This document shows positions 1-5,312 of a stretch of 5,340 bases of DNA, piece after piece; positions within the stretch are counted from its first letter, which is position 1, and each line of letters opens with the position of its first letter. The notes beneath the pieces were generated by a model. The model did no database searches and had not been told where the DNA came from. It saw only the letters and a program-made list of their open reading frames with translations. The stretch comes from an uncultured Clostridia bacterium (GTDB lineage: Bacteria; Bacillota_A; Clostridia; Christensenellales; CAG-138): NCBI GenBank assembly GCA_946623765.1, contig CAMORL010000114.1:1-5340 (forward strand), written 5' to 3'. A program made the position numbers and the translations under genes.

Positions 1-45
1 CGCCGCCGCGTCCGCAAGGTTTGTTTTGTCAACCGGAACGATCAT
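1..45 (-). CDS. Start of a gene cut by the left edge, possibly a GNAT acetyltransferase (partial)
   Basis: Only the first 15 codons are visible, reading MIVPVDKTNLADAAA. The start is supported by a good GGGGAGG ribosome binding site at 57-51, five bases upstream of the ATG. The ATG shares the sequence ATGA with the stop codon of the upstream DUF3795 gene, so the two are cotranscribed and probably translationally coupled. The opening hydrophobic strand followed by an alanine-rich helix resembles the N-terminus of many GNAT N-acetyltransferases, but 15 residues are too few for a firm family call. That a real gene starts here is fairly sure; the product is a guess. Confidence 0.55.
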   Translation of the reverse strand, partial: MIVPVDKTNLADAAA

Positions 46-419
46 GGTTTCCTCCCCGTTCGGATGAATTCGATCAGCGCTTCAACGTCGTCGAAGCCGT
101 CGTAATCGCCGATCAACCCTTCGCGATGATAAACGACGCCGTTTCGCTCGTTCCGTTCAAGGCAGTCTAAAAGCGCCTGTTCACCGTATCGCTTCATAAA
201 CAGCGTAAACCCGTACGGCTTGCTCTTGGAAAGAAGCCCCTTGCGGCAGTCCTCGCCGCATTCGGCGCAATGTTCCTTCCCGCGCTTTTCGGAACAGCTT
301 CTGTTTTCACACCATGCCTTGTCGGGACAGTCTCCCGAATTGCATCCGGCGCAATGCACGTTTTCGCTGCACAGACAGCACGCAAGACCGCATCTTGCAA
401 TCCTCAGCTCCCGTTTCAT
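42..419 (-). CDS. Cysteine-rich DUF3795-family protein
   Basis: A 125-residue cytoplasmic protein with 13 cysteines, 12 of them in the first 58 residues: C10, C14, C15, C17, C23, C26, C31, C37, C42, C51, C54 and C58. The opening CGLACCLC and the following CxxC-type pairs (C14/C17, C23/C26, C51/C54) match my memory of the DUF3795 family, thought to bind zinc or another metal; no biochemical role is established that I know of. The C-terminal half (residues 65-125) is cysteine-poor apart from C86 and looks like an alpha/beta domain. The frame stays open upstream, but I chose M at 419 because a GGAGG site (430-426) lies six bases before it and the cysteine motif begins shortly after. It follows a GNAT gene by 23 bases, and its stop overlaps the next start (ATGA). 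There is no signal peptide. The family call is fairly secure and the function unknown. Confidence 0.82.
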   Translation of the reverse strand: MKRELRIARCGLACCLCSENVHCAGCNSGDCPDKAWCENRSCSEKRGKEHCAECGEDCRKGLLSKSKPYGFTLFMKRYGEQALLDCLERNERNGVVYHREGLIGDYDGFDDVEALIEFIRTGRKP

Positions 420-442
420 GGCGTTCCTCCGTTCTTTGTCCG

Positions 443-919
443 TCACGCCGACGGCGATCCGATCCCCGTCGAAAGGCGGTACAGCCGCTGCCGGTGCGGC
501 GTGAGATAGGTTTCGATCTCGCCTGCAAATTCCCAGCCGAACCGTTCGTAAAGCCCGTTCGTTTCGGTGAACAGATACAGCGTCGGAATCCCGAGCGCCG
601 CCGCGTTTTCCCGCACCGAACAGAGCAGCGCGCGTCCGAGCCCTCTGCCGCGGAACGCGGGATCGAGATATACGTTCGCAAGCCACGGATACAGATCCGG
701 CCGCACGAACAGATCGGCGTACGTGAACTGATACATGCCGACGAGCCGGTCGTCGAGATACAGCCCGAACGTTACGGGCAGGCGATCCGTTTGCAGGCTG
801 TGCCGGAGGCTTTCGCGGACGGCGTCACGCGCGTAGCCTTCCGCCTGTCCCCACCAGCGGTACATCCAGTCCGTCATCCGCTCAAGGTCCGCCTCGGTCC
901 TGACGCGTTCGATCCGCAT
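443..919 (-). CDS. GNAT-family N-acetyltransferase
   Basis: A 158-residue protein with the standard GNAT layout, predicted to move an acetyl group from acetyl-CoA to an amine in the cytoplasm. Motif A, the CoA pyrophosphate-binding loop, is NVYLDPAFRGRGLG (residues 82-95), with the R/Q-x-x-G-x-G core at R90-G95, followed by the ALL helix. Motif B is NGLYERFGWE (121-130), with the usual tyrosine and FGW. The N-terminus has an unusual aromatic patch, WMYRWWGQAEGYA (18-30), probably part of the acceptor site. A longer frame starts 19 codons upstream, but ATG at 919 is preferred because GGGGGTG (931-925) sits five bases before it and the predicted transcript starts near 934, inside that longer frame. 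It is the first gene of a unit with the DUF3795 gene. The acceptor substrate cannot be inferred. Confidence 0.9.
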   Translation of the reverse strand: MRIERVRTEADLERMTDWMYRWWGQAEGYARDAVRESLRHSLQTDRLPVTFGLYLDDRLVGMYQFTYADLFVRPDLYPWLANVYLDPAFRGRGLGRALLCSVRENAAALGIPTLYLFTETNGLYERFGWEFAGEIETYLTPHRQRLYRLSTGIGSPSA

Positions 920-940
920 CCGCTCACCCCCTTTCCGTTC

Positions 941-969
941 AGTATACCATACGCGTGCCGCGCTGTCAC
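941..969 (-). promoter_or_regulatory. Promoter of the GNAT-DUF3795 unit
   Basis: On the minus strand, GTGACA (969-964) is separated by exactly 17 bases from TATACT (946-941). The bases TGG just before TATACT make an extended -10 element. Transcription should start near 934, giving a leader of only about 15 nt that begins close to the ribosome binding site. It lies directly downstream of the terminator at 1005-979, so this unit is transcribed independently of the transporter operon. Confidence 0.75.
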
Positions 970-978
970 GCCGCAATC

Positions 979-1005
979 AAAAACCACCCGTAAAAAGCGG
1001 GTGGT
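979..1005 (-). terminator. Intrinsic terminator of the transporter-methyltransferase operon
   Basis: On the minus strand an 8-bp perfect stem, ACCACCCG (1005-998) with CGGGTGGT (990-983), encloses a 7-base loop and runs into five T residues (983-979). It lies 52 bases after the methyltransferase stop. No U-tract follows on the plus strand, so it should act in the minus direction only. Confidence 0.85.
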
Positions 1006-1057
1006 CGAAGTCGGTTCGATATGCGATTGGTTCGCCGTTTGTCGGCAGGTCACGGGA

Positions 1058-1648
1058 CTATGCGTCGCGCACGGCGACCGCCTGATACATCCTGTCGTCG
1101 GAAATCTGAACCGTAACCCTAAGATACCGCTTCAAAACGGCGGCGAGCGCTTCCACCGGCATCAGCCGGTCGGAAACGTCCTCGGGCACGCTGCCGTGAT
1201 GCGCGTCGAGCTGTTCGCGGCTCATGCCGTGCGCGATTGTCAGCGAGCCGCCCGGCGACAGCGCTGCGGCAAGGCGTTCGATCAGCCGTTCCGGGTCGGC
1301 AAAATGCGGAAACGCGTTATACACGACGATGCAGTCGAACGTGCGGTCAAACACCGTCTCCGCCGCGTCGCCGCAAAGGACCTGCACCGGCTTTCCTCTG
1401 AACTTCTCCCGCGCGATCGCCGCCATGTTCGGCGAGATGTCGATCGCCGTCACGGACGCCGCGCCGCGTTCCAGATAGTCCGGGATCAGCACGCCCGTTC
1501 CGCAGGCAACGTCCAGCACCGTTTTTCCCGCCGCAACGCCCGCGTTGTCGAGAATCGTCCGGATCACGTCTTCGCGGCGCACCATGTTCGCGTCCCAGCC
1601 GGACGCAAGGCGGTCGAAAAATCCGACGACCGATTCCGTGCGGACCAT
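1058..1648 (-). CDS. Class I SAM-dependent methyltransferase, last gene of the importer operon
   Basis: A 196-residue cytoplasmic protein with a Rossmann-type methyltransferase fold. It starts with FFDRLASGWD (10-19), an N-terminal helix common in UbiE-like methyltransferases. Motif I, the SAM-binding loop, is VLDVACGTG (44-52). The acidic residue ending strand 2 is D70 in TAIDIS. GDAAE (93-97) and FDCIVVYNAFPHF (104-116) form motifs II-III, and LSPGGSLTIAH (130-140) is the post-motif. The region IAHGMSREQLDAHH (138-151) recalls a methyltransferase subfamily I remember from clostridia and thermophiles; this is recollection, not a search. The start lies one base after the lipoprotein stop (TGA-T-ATG), and no purine-rich ribosome binding site is visible in the preceding 30 bases, so translation probably depends on coupling. 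The substrate is unknown; operon position suggests the transported metal ligand or a related small molecule. The transferase call is sure, the role is inference. Confidence 0.9.
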   Translation of the reverse strand: MVRTESVVGFFDRLASGWDANMVRREDVIRTILDNAGVAAGKTVLDVACGTGVLIPDYLERGAASVTAIDISPNMAAIAREKFRGKPVQVLCGDAAETVFDRTFDCIVVYNAFPHFADPERLIERLAAALSPGGSLTIAHGMSREQLDAHHGSVPEDVSDRLMPVEALAAVLKRYLRVTVQISDDRMYQAVAVRDA

Positions 1649-1649
1649 A

Positions 1650-2804
1650 TCAGCGGAAGAAAACGGCGGTGTCGATCTTCTGATACCCGCCGAAGCTCAG
1701 GGGCGCGGAAAAGATCTCGTTCGACAGATCGCGTCCGAGGAACCGTTCGGTTACCTCTGCGGTCTTTGCCGCGAGATCGACGTCCTCGAAGCGGTCCGGA
1801 TAGACCGTCTTTGCGAGGAACCACGTGTTGATCAGCGCGATCTCATAGTTCGTGTAGTACGCGTTGTATGCCATTTCAAGATAGACCTCGCCGTTCTGCC
1901 ACGCCTTGCAGGTGTCGAACATGGCGGGATTCTCCGCATAGAGCGGCTTGATGTTCTTGACGGCGGCGGCGTCGATGATCATCAGATCCGTCTGCCCGCC
2001 GAGCGCAACGAACTTCTCCTCCTCGATCGCCTGGATTCCCGGCGCGGAAAGATCGCCCGCGACGTTTTTCACGTTGGCGACGCGGAACGTGACGTAGCCC
2101 TGCGGCGCGGTCATCAGGTGGTTGGTCGTTCCCCAGTTGCCGAGCCCGCACAGATACACGGACGGTTTTTCGTCGTCGGAGACGTCCGCGGTGCGCCGTT
2201 CGATCTCGGCGCGTTCCGCCTCGATGAATGCAACGAGCGTTTCCGCGCGCTCCTGCCGTCCGAAGATCGTGCCCAAAAGCCGCAGGGAGGCGAAAAAGCT
2301 GTCGTCAAAGACGCCGTCGGGACCGGAGCGCAGCGTAATGACCGGCACGCCGAGCTGTTCCTGCAGCGCGTTTTCCTTATCGACGTCCTCGAATTCGGAG
2401 ATCACGATGTCCGGATTGCACGCAAGGATCTTCTCGGCTTCCGCCGCCTGTGCCTGCGGACCGCCGACGCCGCACGAGGGCAGCGTCGAAAAACGGTCGC
2501 CGTACGCGAGCACGTACGGACGCGCCGTTGCGTCAAACATCTTCGGACGTTCCGACAGCGTCGGATTGTCGATGTCCTCCACGCCGCACAGCAGTTCGAC
2601 GTCGCCTACGTAGCTGTACATGCGGAGCGCGCCCGCGCCGATGCACACCACGCGCGAATAGCTTCCGGGCACAACCGCGACTTCTCTGCCGACGAGGTCG
2701 GTCACCGTGACCGGCGCGGCGTCCGTCTGTTCCGGCTTCTGTCCGCAGGCGAATACGCCGACGAGCAGAATGAGCGTCAGAATAAGAGCAAGTGTTCGTT
2801 TCAT
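1650..2804 (-). CDS. FecB/BtuF-type substrate-binding lipoprotein of a metal-chelate ABC importer
   Basis: A 384-residue exported lipoprotein expected to capture an iron-siderophore, corrinoid, heme or related ligand outside the membrane and deliver it to the permease. Residues 1-20 are a lipoprotein signal peptide: basic MKR, a leucine-rich core and a lipobox ending VFAC, with C20 as the lipidated residue. VTVTDLVGREVAVV (32-45) is the usual opening strand of periplasmic_binding_2 (PF01497-type) proteins. RVVCIGAGALRMYSYVG (51-67) and PDIVISEFED (131-140) fit the N-lobe, a long helix spans about 183-206, and the C-lobe includes MAYNAYYTNYEIALINTWFLAK (311-332). Length is near the long end for the family. 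The frame opens 22 codons earlier, but ATG at 2804 has GGAGG (2817-2813) eight bases before it and starts exactly at the signal peptide. The binding site lies in the last codons of the ATPase gene, whose stop is four bases upstream. The exact ligand is undetermined. Confidence 0.92.
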   Translation of the reverse strand: MKRTLALILTLILLVGVFACGQKPEQTDAAPVTVTDLVGREVAVVPGSYSRVVCIGAGALRMYSYVGDVELLCGVEDIDNPTLSERPKMFDATARPYVLAYGDRFSTLPSCGVGGPQAQAAEAEKILACNPDIVISEFEDVDKENALQEQLGVPVITLRSGPDGVFDDSFFASLRLLGTIFGRQERAETLVAFIEAERAEIERRTADVSDDEKPSVYLCGLGNWGTTNHLMTAPQGYVTFRVANVKNVAGDLSAPGIQAIEEEKFVALGGQTDLMIIDAAAVKNIKPLYAENPAMFDTCKAWQNGEVYLEMAYNAYYTNYEIALINTWFLAKTVYPDRFEDVDLAAKTAEVTERFLGRDLSNEIFSAPLSFGGYQKIDTAVFFR

Positions 2805-2808
2805 ACAG

Positions 2809-3567
2809 TTATCCTCCGTTGATGATGATCTTTTTTCCGTCCGCGCAAAGCACGCGGACCTCTGCGTCAAAGACGGTGCGGATCACGTCCTCCGTGACCG
2901 TTTCCGCGCCGCCTGTAAACCGAATCGTTCCGTCCTTCAGGAAGAAGAACCGGTCGCCGACCGCAAGCGCCTGATTGAAGTCGTGCAGCGCAGTCAGGAT
3001 CACAATGCCCTTTTCGTGCGCGAGGCGCTTCATTTCGGACAGGATCAGCTGTTCGTTGCCGACGTCCAGATTGCCGGTCGGTTCGTCGAATACGAGCGCC
3101 TGCGGTTCCTGCGCAAGCGCGCGGGCGATCGCGACCTTCTGCCGCTCGCCGCCGGAAAGCTGCCCGACGTTCCTCTGCGCCAGCGCCGTGAGCTTCATGT
3201 CGTCCAGCACGCGCAAAACCGCCGCCTCGTCCGCCTTCCCCGCCCGATAGCCGAAATAGGCGATCCGCCCCGTGAGCACCGTGTCGAACACGCTGAGCGC
3301 GCCGAACGACGCGTCCTGCGGGACATAGGCGATGCAGCGCGCGCGCTCCCTGCGGTTCATCCGCCCGAGGTCGCGTCCGTCCAGAAGAATGCTCCCGCCC
3401 TGCGGCTTTACGATGCCGAGGACGCTTTTGAACAGCGTCGTTTTGCCCGCGCCGTTCCTTCCGAGCACCACGCCGATCTCGCCCGCATCAAGCGACAGCG
3501 AAAGCCCGTCGAGCACGAGGGGACTGCGCGGTCCGTACCGAAAAGAGAGATTTTTGATGTCCAGCAT
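2809..3567 (-). CDS. FecE/BtuD-type ATP-binding protein of the metal-chelate importer
   Basis: A 252-residue ABC ATPase, normal length for the family, expected to work as a dimer on the inner face of the membrane. Visible motifs in order: Walker A GRNGAGKTT (36-44, K42), Q-loop Q84 in YVPQD, signature LSGGE (137-141), Walker B LVFDE (158-162, D161 and catalytic E162), D-loop NLD (166-168) and switch H195 in LTALHD. All catalytic residues are present, so the protein should be active. The C-terminal stretch from about 205 (FFFLKDGTI) is the usual FepC/BtuD tail. The start is the ATG at 3567, overlapping the permease stop by one base (TGATG), with GGAGG (3582-3578) ten bases before it. A longer in-frame extension reads through permease sequence in another frame and is not real. 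The neighbours (permease before, binding protein after) fix its role; the substrate is not determined. Confidence 0.95.
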   Translation of the reverse strand: MLDIKNLSFRYGPRSPLVLDGLSLSLDAGEIGVVLGRNGAGKTTLFKSVLGIVKPQGGSILLDGRDLGRMNRRERARCIAYVPQDASFGALSVFDTVLTGRIAYFGYRAGKADEAAVLRVLDDMKLTALAQRNVGQLSGGERQKVAIARALAQEPQALVFDEPTGNLDVGNEQLILSEMKRLAHEKGIVILTALHDFNQALAVGDRFFFLKDGTIRFTGGAETVTEDVIRTVFDAEVRVLCADGKKIIINGG

Positions 3568-4631
3568 CAGTCGTGTTCCTCCTTCCTGCCGAAGATGATC
3601 GCAAGGAAGAACGGCGCGCCGAGCAGCGACGTGATCGCGCCGACCGGCAGCGCGGAGCCGTTTCCGATGCAGCGGGAAAGCGTGTCCGCCGCAAGGAGCA
3701 GGATGCTCCCCGCCAGCGCGGACGCCGGAATCGACAGCCGGTGATCCTGTCCGAACAGGCGCTTGACCGTATGCGGACAGATGATCCCGACAAACCCGAT
3801 CACGCCGAGGAACGACACGCACACGGCGGTGATGAGCGACGCGAGCAGCATGGAAAGGAAGCGCAGCAGATCGACGTTGACGCCGAGGGTCTTTGCGGCT
3901 GCGTCGCCGCCGAGAAGCGCGTTCAGCCGCCAGCTCATCGGGATAAAGAAGCCGAGCCCTCCCGCGACGATCGCCGCCATCAGAAGAACCGTGCGGTACG
4001 TCGCCCTGCCGAGATCGCCGAACGACCACACGACGGCGGCGGAAAGCCCGACGTCCGTCGCATAGAACTGCAGAACGGTCGTCGCCGCCGTCCAGATTGC
4101 GCCGATCGCAATGCCCGCCAGAACGACGACGCCGGGGCGGAACGCGCGCAGGCGGCAAAGCCCGAGAATCAGAAGGATCGACAGGAACGAAAACGCGAAC
4201 GCGGTCAGCGACGCGGCGTACGGATTCATGCCTGCCGTGAAATTCTGCACGTTATGACCGGTGGACAAAAAGCCGCCGGCAAACGCGATGATGGACAGAT
4301 TCGCGCCGAATACCGCCGCATTGGACACGCCGAGCGTGGACGGCGACGCCATGGAATTGCCGAGACAGGTCTGCATGACGAGTCCGGAAACCGAAAGCCC
4401 CGCGCCCGCGACGATCGCCGCCAGCACGCGCGGAACACGAATGCCGCGAACGATCCGCACCGACGCCGCGCTGCCTCTGCCGAACAGCGCGCGAACGCAC
4501 TCGCCCGGTCCCATATGCGACGAGCCGACCAGAAGGCAGCCGACCGCGAGCAGAAGCACGCCTGCCCCCATCAGGAGCAGAACGGTTCTCCGCTTTGCTG
4601 TCGATTGCATCCGATCCTGCCGCATCGGCAT
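3567..4631 (-). CDS. FecCD/BtuC-type permease of the metal-chelate importer
   Basis: A 354-residue polytopic membrane protein of the FecCD (type II importer) family, which normally forms a homodimer with about ten membrane segments per subunit. Hydrophobic segments are visible from VLLLMGAGVLLLAVGCLLV (17-35) to GAPFFLAIIFG (338-348). Family motifs include RVPRVLAAIVAGAGLSVSG (65-83), the GNSMASPSTLGVS loop (91-103, a variant of the usual NPLAxPxxLG), the cytoplasmic coupling region FLGVIGFVGIICPHTVKRLF (274-293) that contacts the ATPase, and ALPVGAITSLLGAPFF (327-342). Length is typical. ATG at 4631 is favoured because AAAGGAG (4644-4638) ends six bases before it; a second ATG two codons later is less well spaced. 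It is the first gene of the operon, preceded by a leader with a terminator. The family is certain; the ligand could be an iron chelate, cobamide or heme. Confidence 0.95.
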   Translation of the reverse strand: MPMRQDRMQSTAKRRTVLLLMGAGVLLLAVGCLLVGSSHMGPGECVRALFGRGSAASVRIVRGIRVPRVLAAIVAGAGLSVSGLVMQTCLGNSMASPSTLGVSNAAVFGANLSIIAFAGGFLSTGHNVQNFTAGMNPYAASLTAFAFSFLSILLILGLCRLRAFRPGVVVLAGIAIGAIWTAATTVLQFYATDVGLSAAVVWSFGDLGRATYRTVLLMAAIVAGGLGFFIPMSWRLNALLGGDAAAKTLGVNVDLLRFLSMLLASLITAVCVSFLGVIGFVGIICPHTVKRLFGQDHRLSIPASALAGSILLLAADTLSRCIGNGSALPVGAITSLLGAPFFLAIIFGRKEEHD

Positions 4632-4699
4632 TTCGGTCTCCTTTCGGTTTCTGTCTGTAACTCTTCGGAAAACGGCGTCTCCGTGCCCGCCGCCGGGAC

Positions 4700-4741
4700 A
4701 AAAAAAGCATGCGCCGCTTCTTCGGAAGAGGCGTATGCCTT
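4700..4741 (-). terminator. Intrinsic terminator in the operon leader (candidate attenuator)
   Basis: On the minus strand the arm 4738-4725 pairs with 4720-4707 around the tetraloop CGAA (4724-4721). The stem has three 4-bp blocks (GCAT/ATGC, CGCC/GGCG, CTTC/GAAG) separated by two single mismatches (A4734 with C4711, T4729 with C4716). Seven T residues follow at 4706-4700, and A4740 and A4741 can pair with part of the tract. It lies about 70 nt after the predicted transcription start and 69 nt before the permease ATG, so it should decide how much transcription enters the operon. It may also end DUF3842 read-through. Confidence 0.82.
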
Positions 4742-4807
4742 CATGGCTGCCGTATGGATCTCATCCGGTTGCGCACTTCTGTGCGAATCAGGAAAGCTGC
4801 TGCTTTC
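4700..4807 (-). ncRNA. Structured 5' leader RNA of the importer operon, class unknown
   Basis: From the predicted start near 4807 the leader forms three small hairpins in sequence: GAAAGC/GCTTTC (4807-4802 with 4797-4792), CGCAC/GTGCG around an AGAA loop (4785-4781 with 4776-4772), and GGAT/ATCC (4766-4763 with 4759-4756). The terminator follows. The bases CGGATGAG (4767-4760) can pair with CTCTTCCG (4730-4723) with one mismatch; that pairing would break both the third hairpin and the terminator arm, so it is a candidate antiterminator. I looked for the conserved boxes of cobalamin, TPP, c-di-GMP-I, T-box and NiCo leaders and did not find a convincing match. It may be a novel metal or cofactor riboswitch, a protein-controlled attenuator, or simply a terminated short RNA. 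Confidence 0.45.
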
Positions 4808-4813
4808 TCCGGT

Positions 4814-4842
4814 ATTGTAACAGATCAGTCCTCGTTCGTCAA
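4814..4842 (-). promoter_or_regulatory. Promoter of the importer operon
   Basis: TTGACG (4842-4837) and TACAAT (4819-4814) are spaced by exactly 17 bases on the minus strand, each one base from consensus. TGT directly before TACAAT gives an extended -10. The start is predicted near 4807. The -35 and part of the spacer lie inside the last codons of the DUF3842 gene. I saw no clear Fur-like or DtxR-like operator palindrome over it, so control may act in the leader instead. Confidence 0.8.
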
Positions 4843-5253
4843 GCTTCTCTTCAGTTCGGCGACCGCGTCCGCGATCAGCCTGCCCAGCGTGAAATCGGAG
4901 ATGCCCGCAATGTAATTGTCGCAGGTGTTGAACGGAATCAGGATGCGCTTTGCGTCCGCCTGCGCGACGGCGCGCGCGATGTTCGGCGTGATCTCCCCGA
5001 GCATGGCGTCCGCGATCACCATGCCGACGGGTCCGACGATGAAGTCCGCCTTCCGCGACGACACGACGACGGCGTTTTCACCGGTTGCCGCCGCGTCCGC
5101 CCCGGCTTTCAGCATTGCCGCGGTCGCCGCCGCGTTTACGCCGATCGCGATCACATGCGCCTGCGGCAGTTCCTTTTTGATGCTGAGAATCAGCTGTTTT
5201 CCGAGACCGCCGCCCTGCGCGTCGACGACCAGAACCGTGCTTCCGTTTTTCAT
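4825..5253 (-). CDS. DUF3842-family protein
   Basis: A 142-residue soluble protein that I recognise from its pattern as DUF3842, a small clostridial family of unknown function. The N-terminus TVLVVDAQGGGLGKQLI (6-22) is a strand, glycine-rich loop and helix, as in a Rossmann-like nucleotide-binding fold. Conserved-looking stretches follow: AIGVNAAATAAMLKAGA (36-52), ATGENAVVV (56-64), FIVGPVGMVIADAMLGEITP (70-89) and RILIPFNTCDNYIAG (103-117). No signal peptide or membrane segment is evident. The start at 5253 has a run of five G residues (5264-5260) six bases upstream, a weak ribosome binding site. It has its own promoter, and its 3' end carries the promoter of the importer operon. Whether it is functionally tied to metal or cofactor uptake is unknown; adjacency is the only hint. 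Confidence 0.87.
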   Translation of the reverse strand: MKNGSTVLVVDAQGGGLGKQLILSIKKELPQAHVIAIGVNAAATAAMLKAGADAAATGENAVVVSSRKADFIVGPVGMVIADAMLGEITPNIARAVAQADAKRILIPFNTCDNYIAGISDFTLGRLIADAVAELKRSLTNED

Positions 5254-5283
5254 GTTTCGCCCCCGAACCGAAGTATTTGTTTC

Positions 5284-5312
5284 AGTATATCATAAACGTT
5301 CCGAAAGAAAAA
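5284..5312 (-). promoter_or_regulatory. Extended -10 promoter of the DUF3842 gene
   Basis: TATACT (5289-5284) preceded by TGA forms an extended -10 on the minus strand. The -35 position at 17-base spacing reads TTTTTC (5312-5307), a poor match, so recognition would rest on the extended -10. The start is predicted near 5277, giving a 5' leader of about 24 nt before the ATG. Confidence 0.6.

Noticed and set aside
420..686. N-terminal extension of the DUF3795 frame to 214 residues.
   Set aside because: It overlaps the GNAT gene in another frame, has no family-like sequence, and bypasses the good GGAGG-ATG start at 419.
941..951. Small palindrome GTAT-GGT-ATAC over the GNAT promoter as an operator.
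   Set aside because: The arms are only four bases and coincide with the -10 element itself, so chance is an adequate explanation.
3568..4158. N-terminal extension that would make the ATPase a 449-residue protein.
   Set aside because: The extension translates permease sequence in another frame and is arginine-rich. The ATPase homology starts at the ATG at 3567, which has its own ribosome binding site.
4700..4810. Cobalamin riboswitch upstream of the importer.
   Set aside because: Expected for a BtuCDF-like operon, but the conserved B12-box pattern and the GCCACTG segment were not found, and the leader is too short for a full aptamer.
4745..4812. c-di-GMP-I (GEMM) riboswitch, suggested by CGCACAG followed by CGCAACC.
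   Set aside because: The CGCACAG belongs to a simple 5-bp hairpin, and the second conserved segment of the class (GGACGCAAAGCC-like) is absent.
314..4820. Long open frames on the plus strand, including frames of 505, 425, 345 and 415 codons.
   Set aside because: They lie antisense to well-identified genes, are arginine-, histidine- and proline-rich with no family motif, lack good ribosome binding sites, and are the expected shadows of G+C-rich genes.
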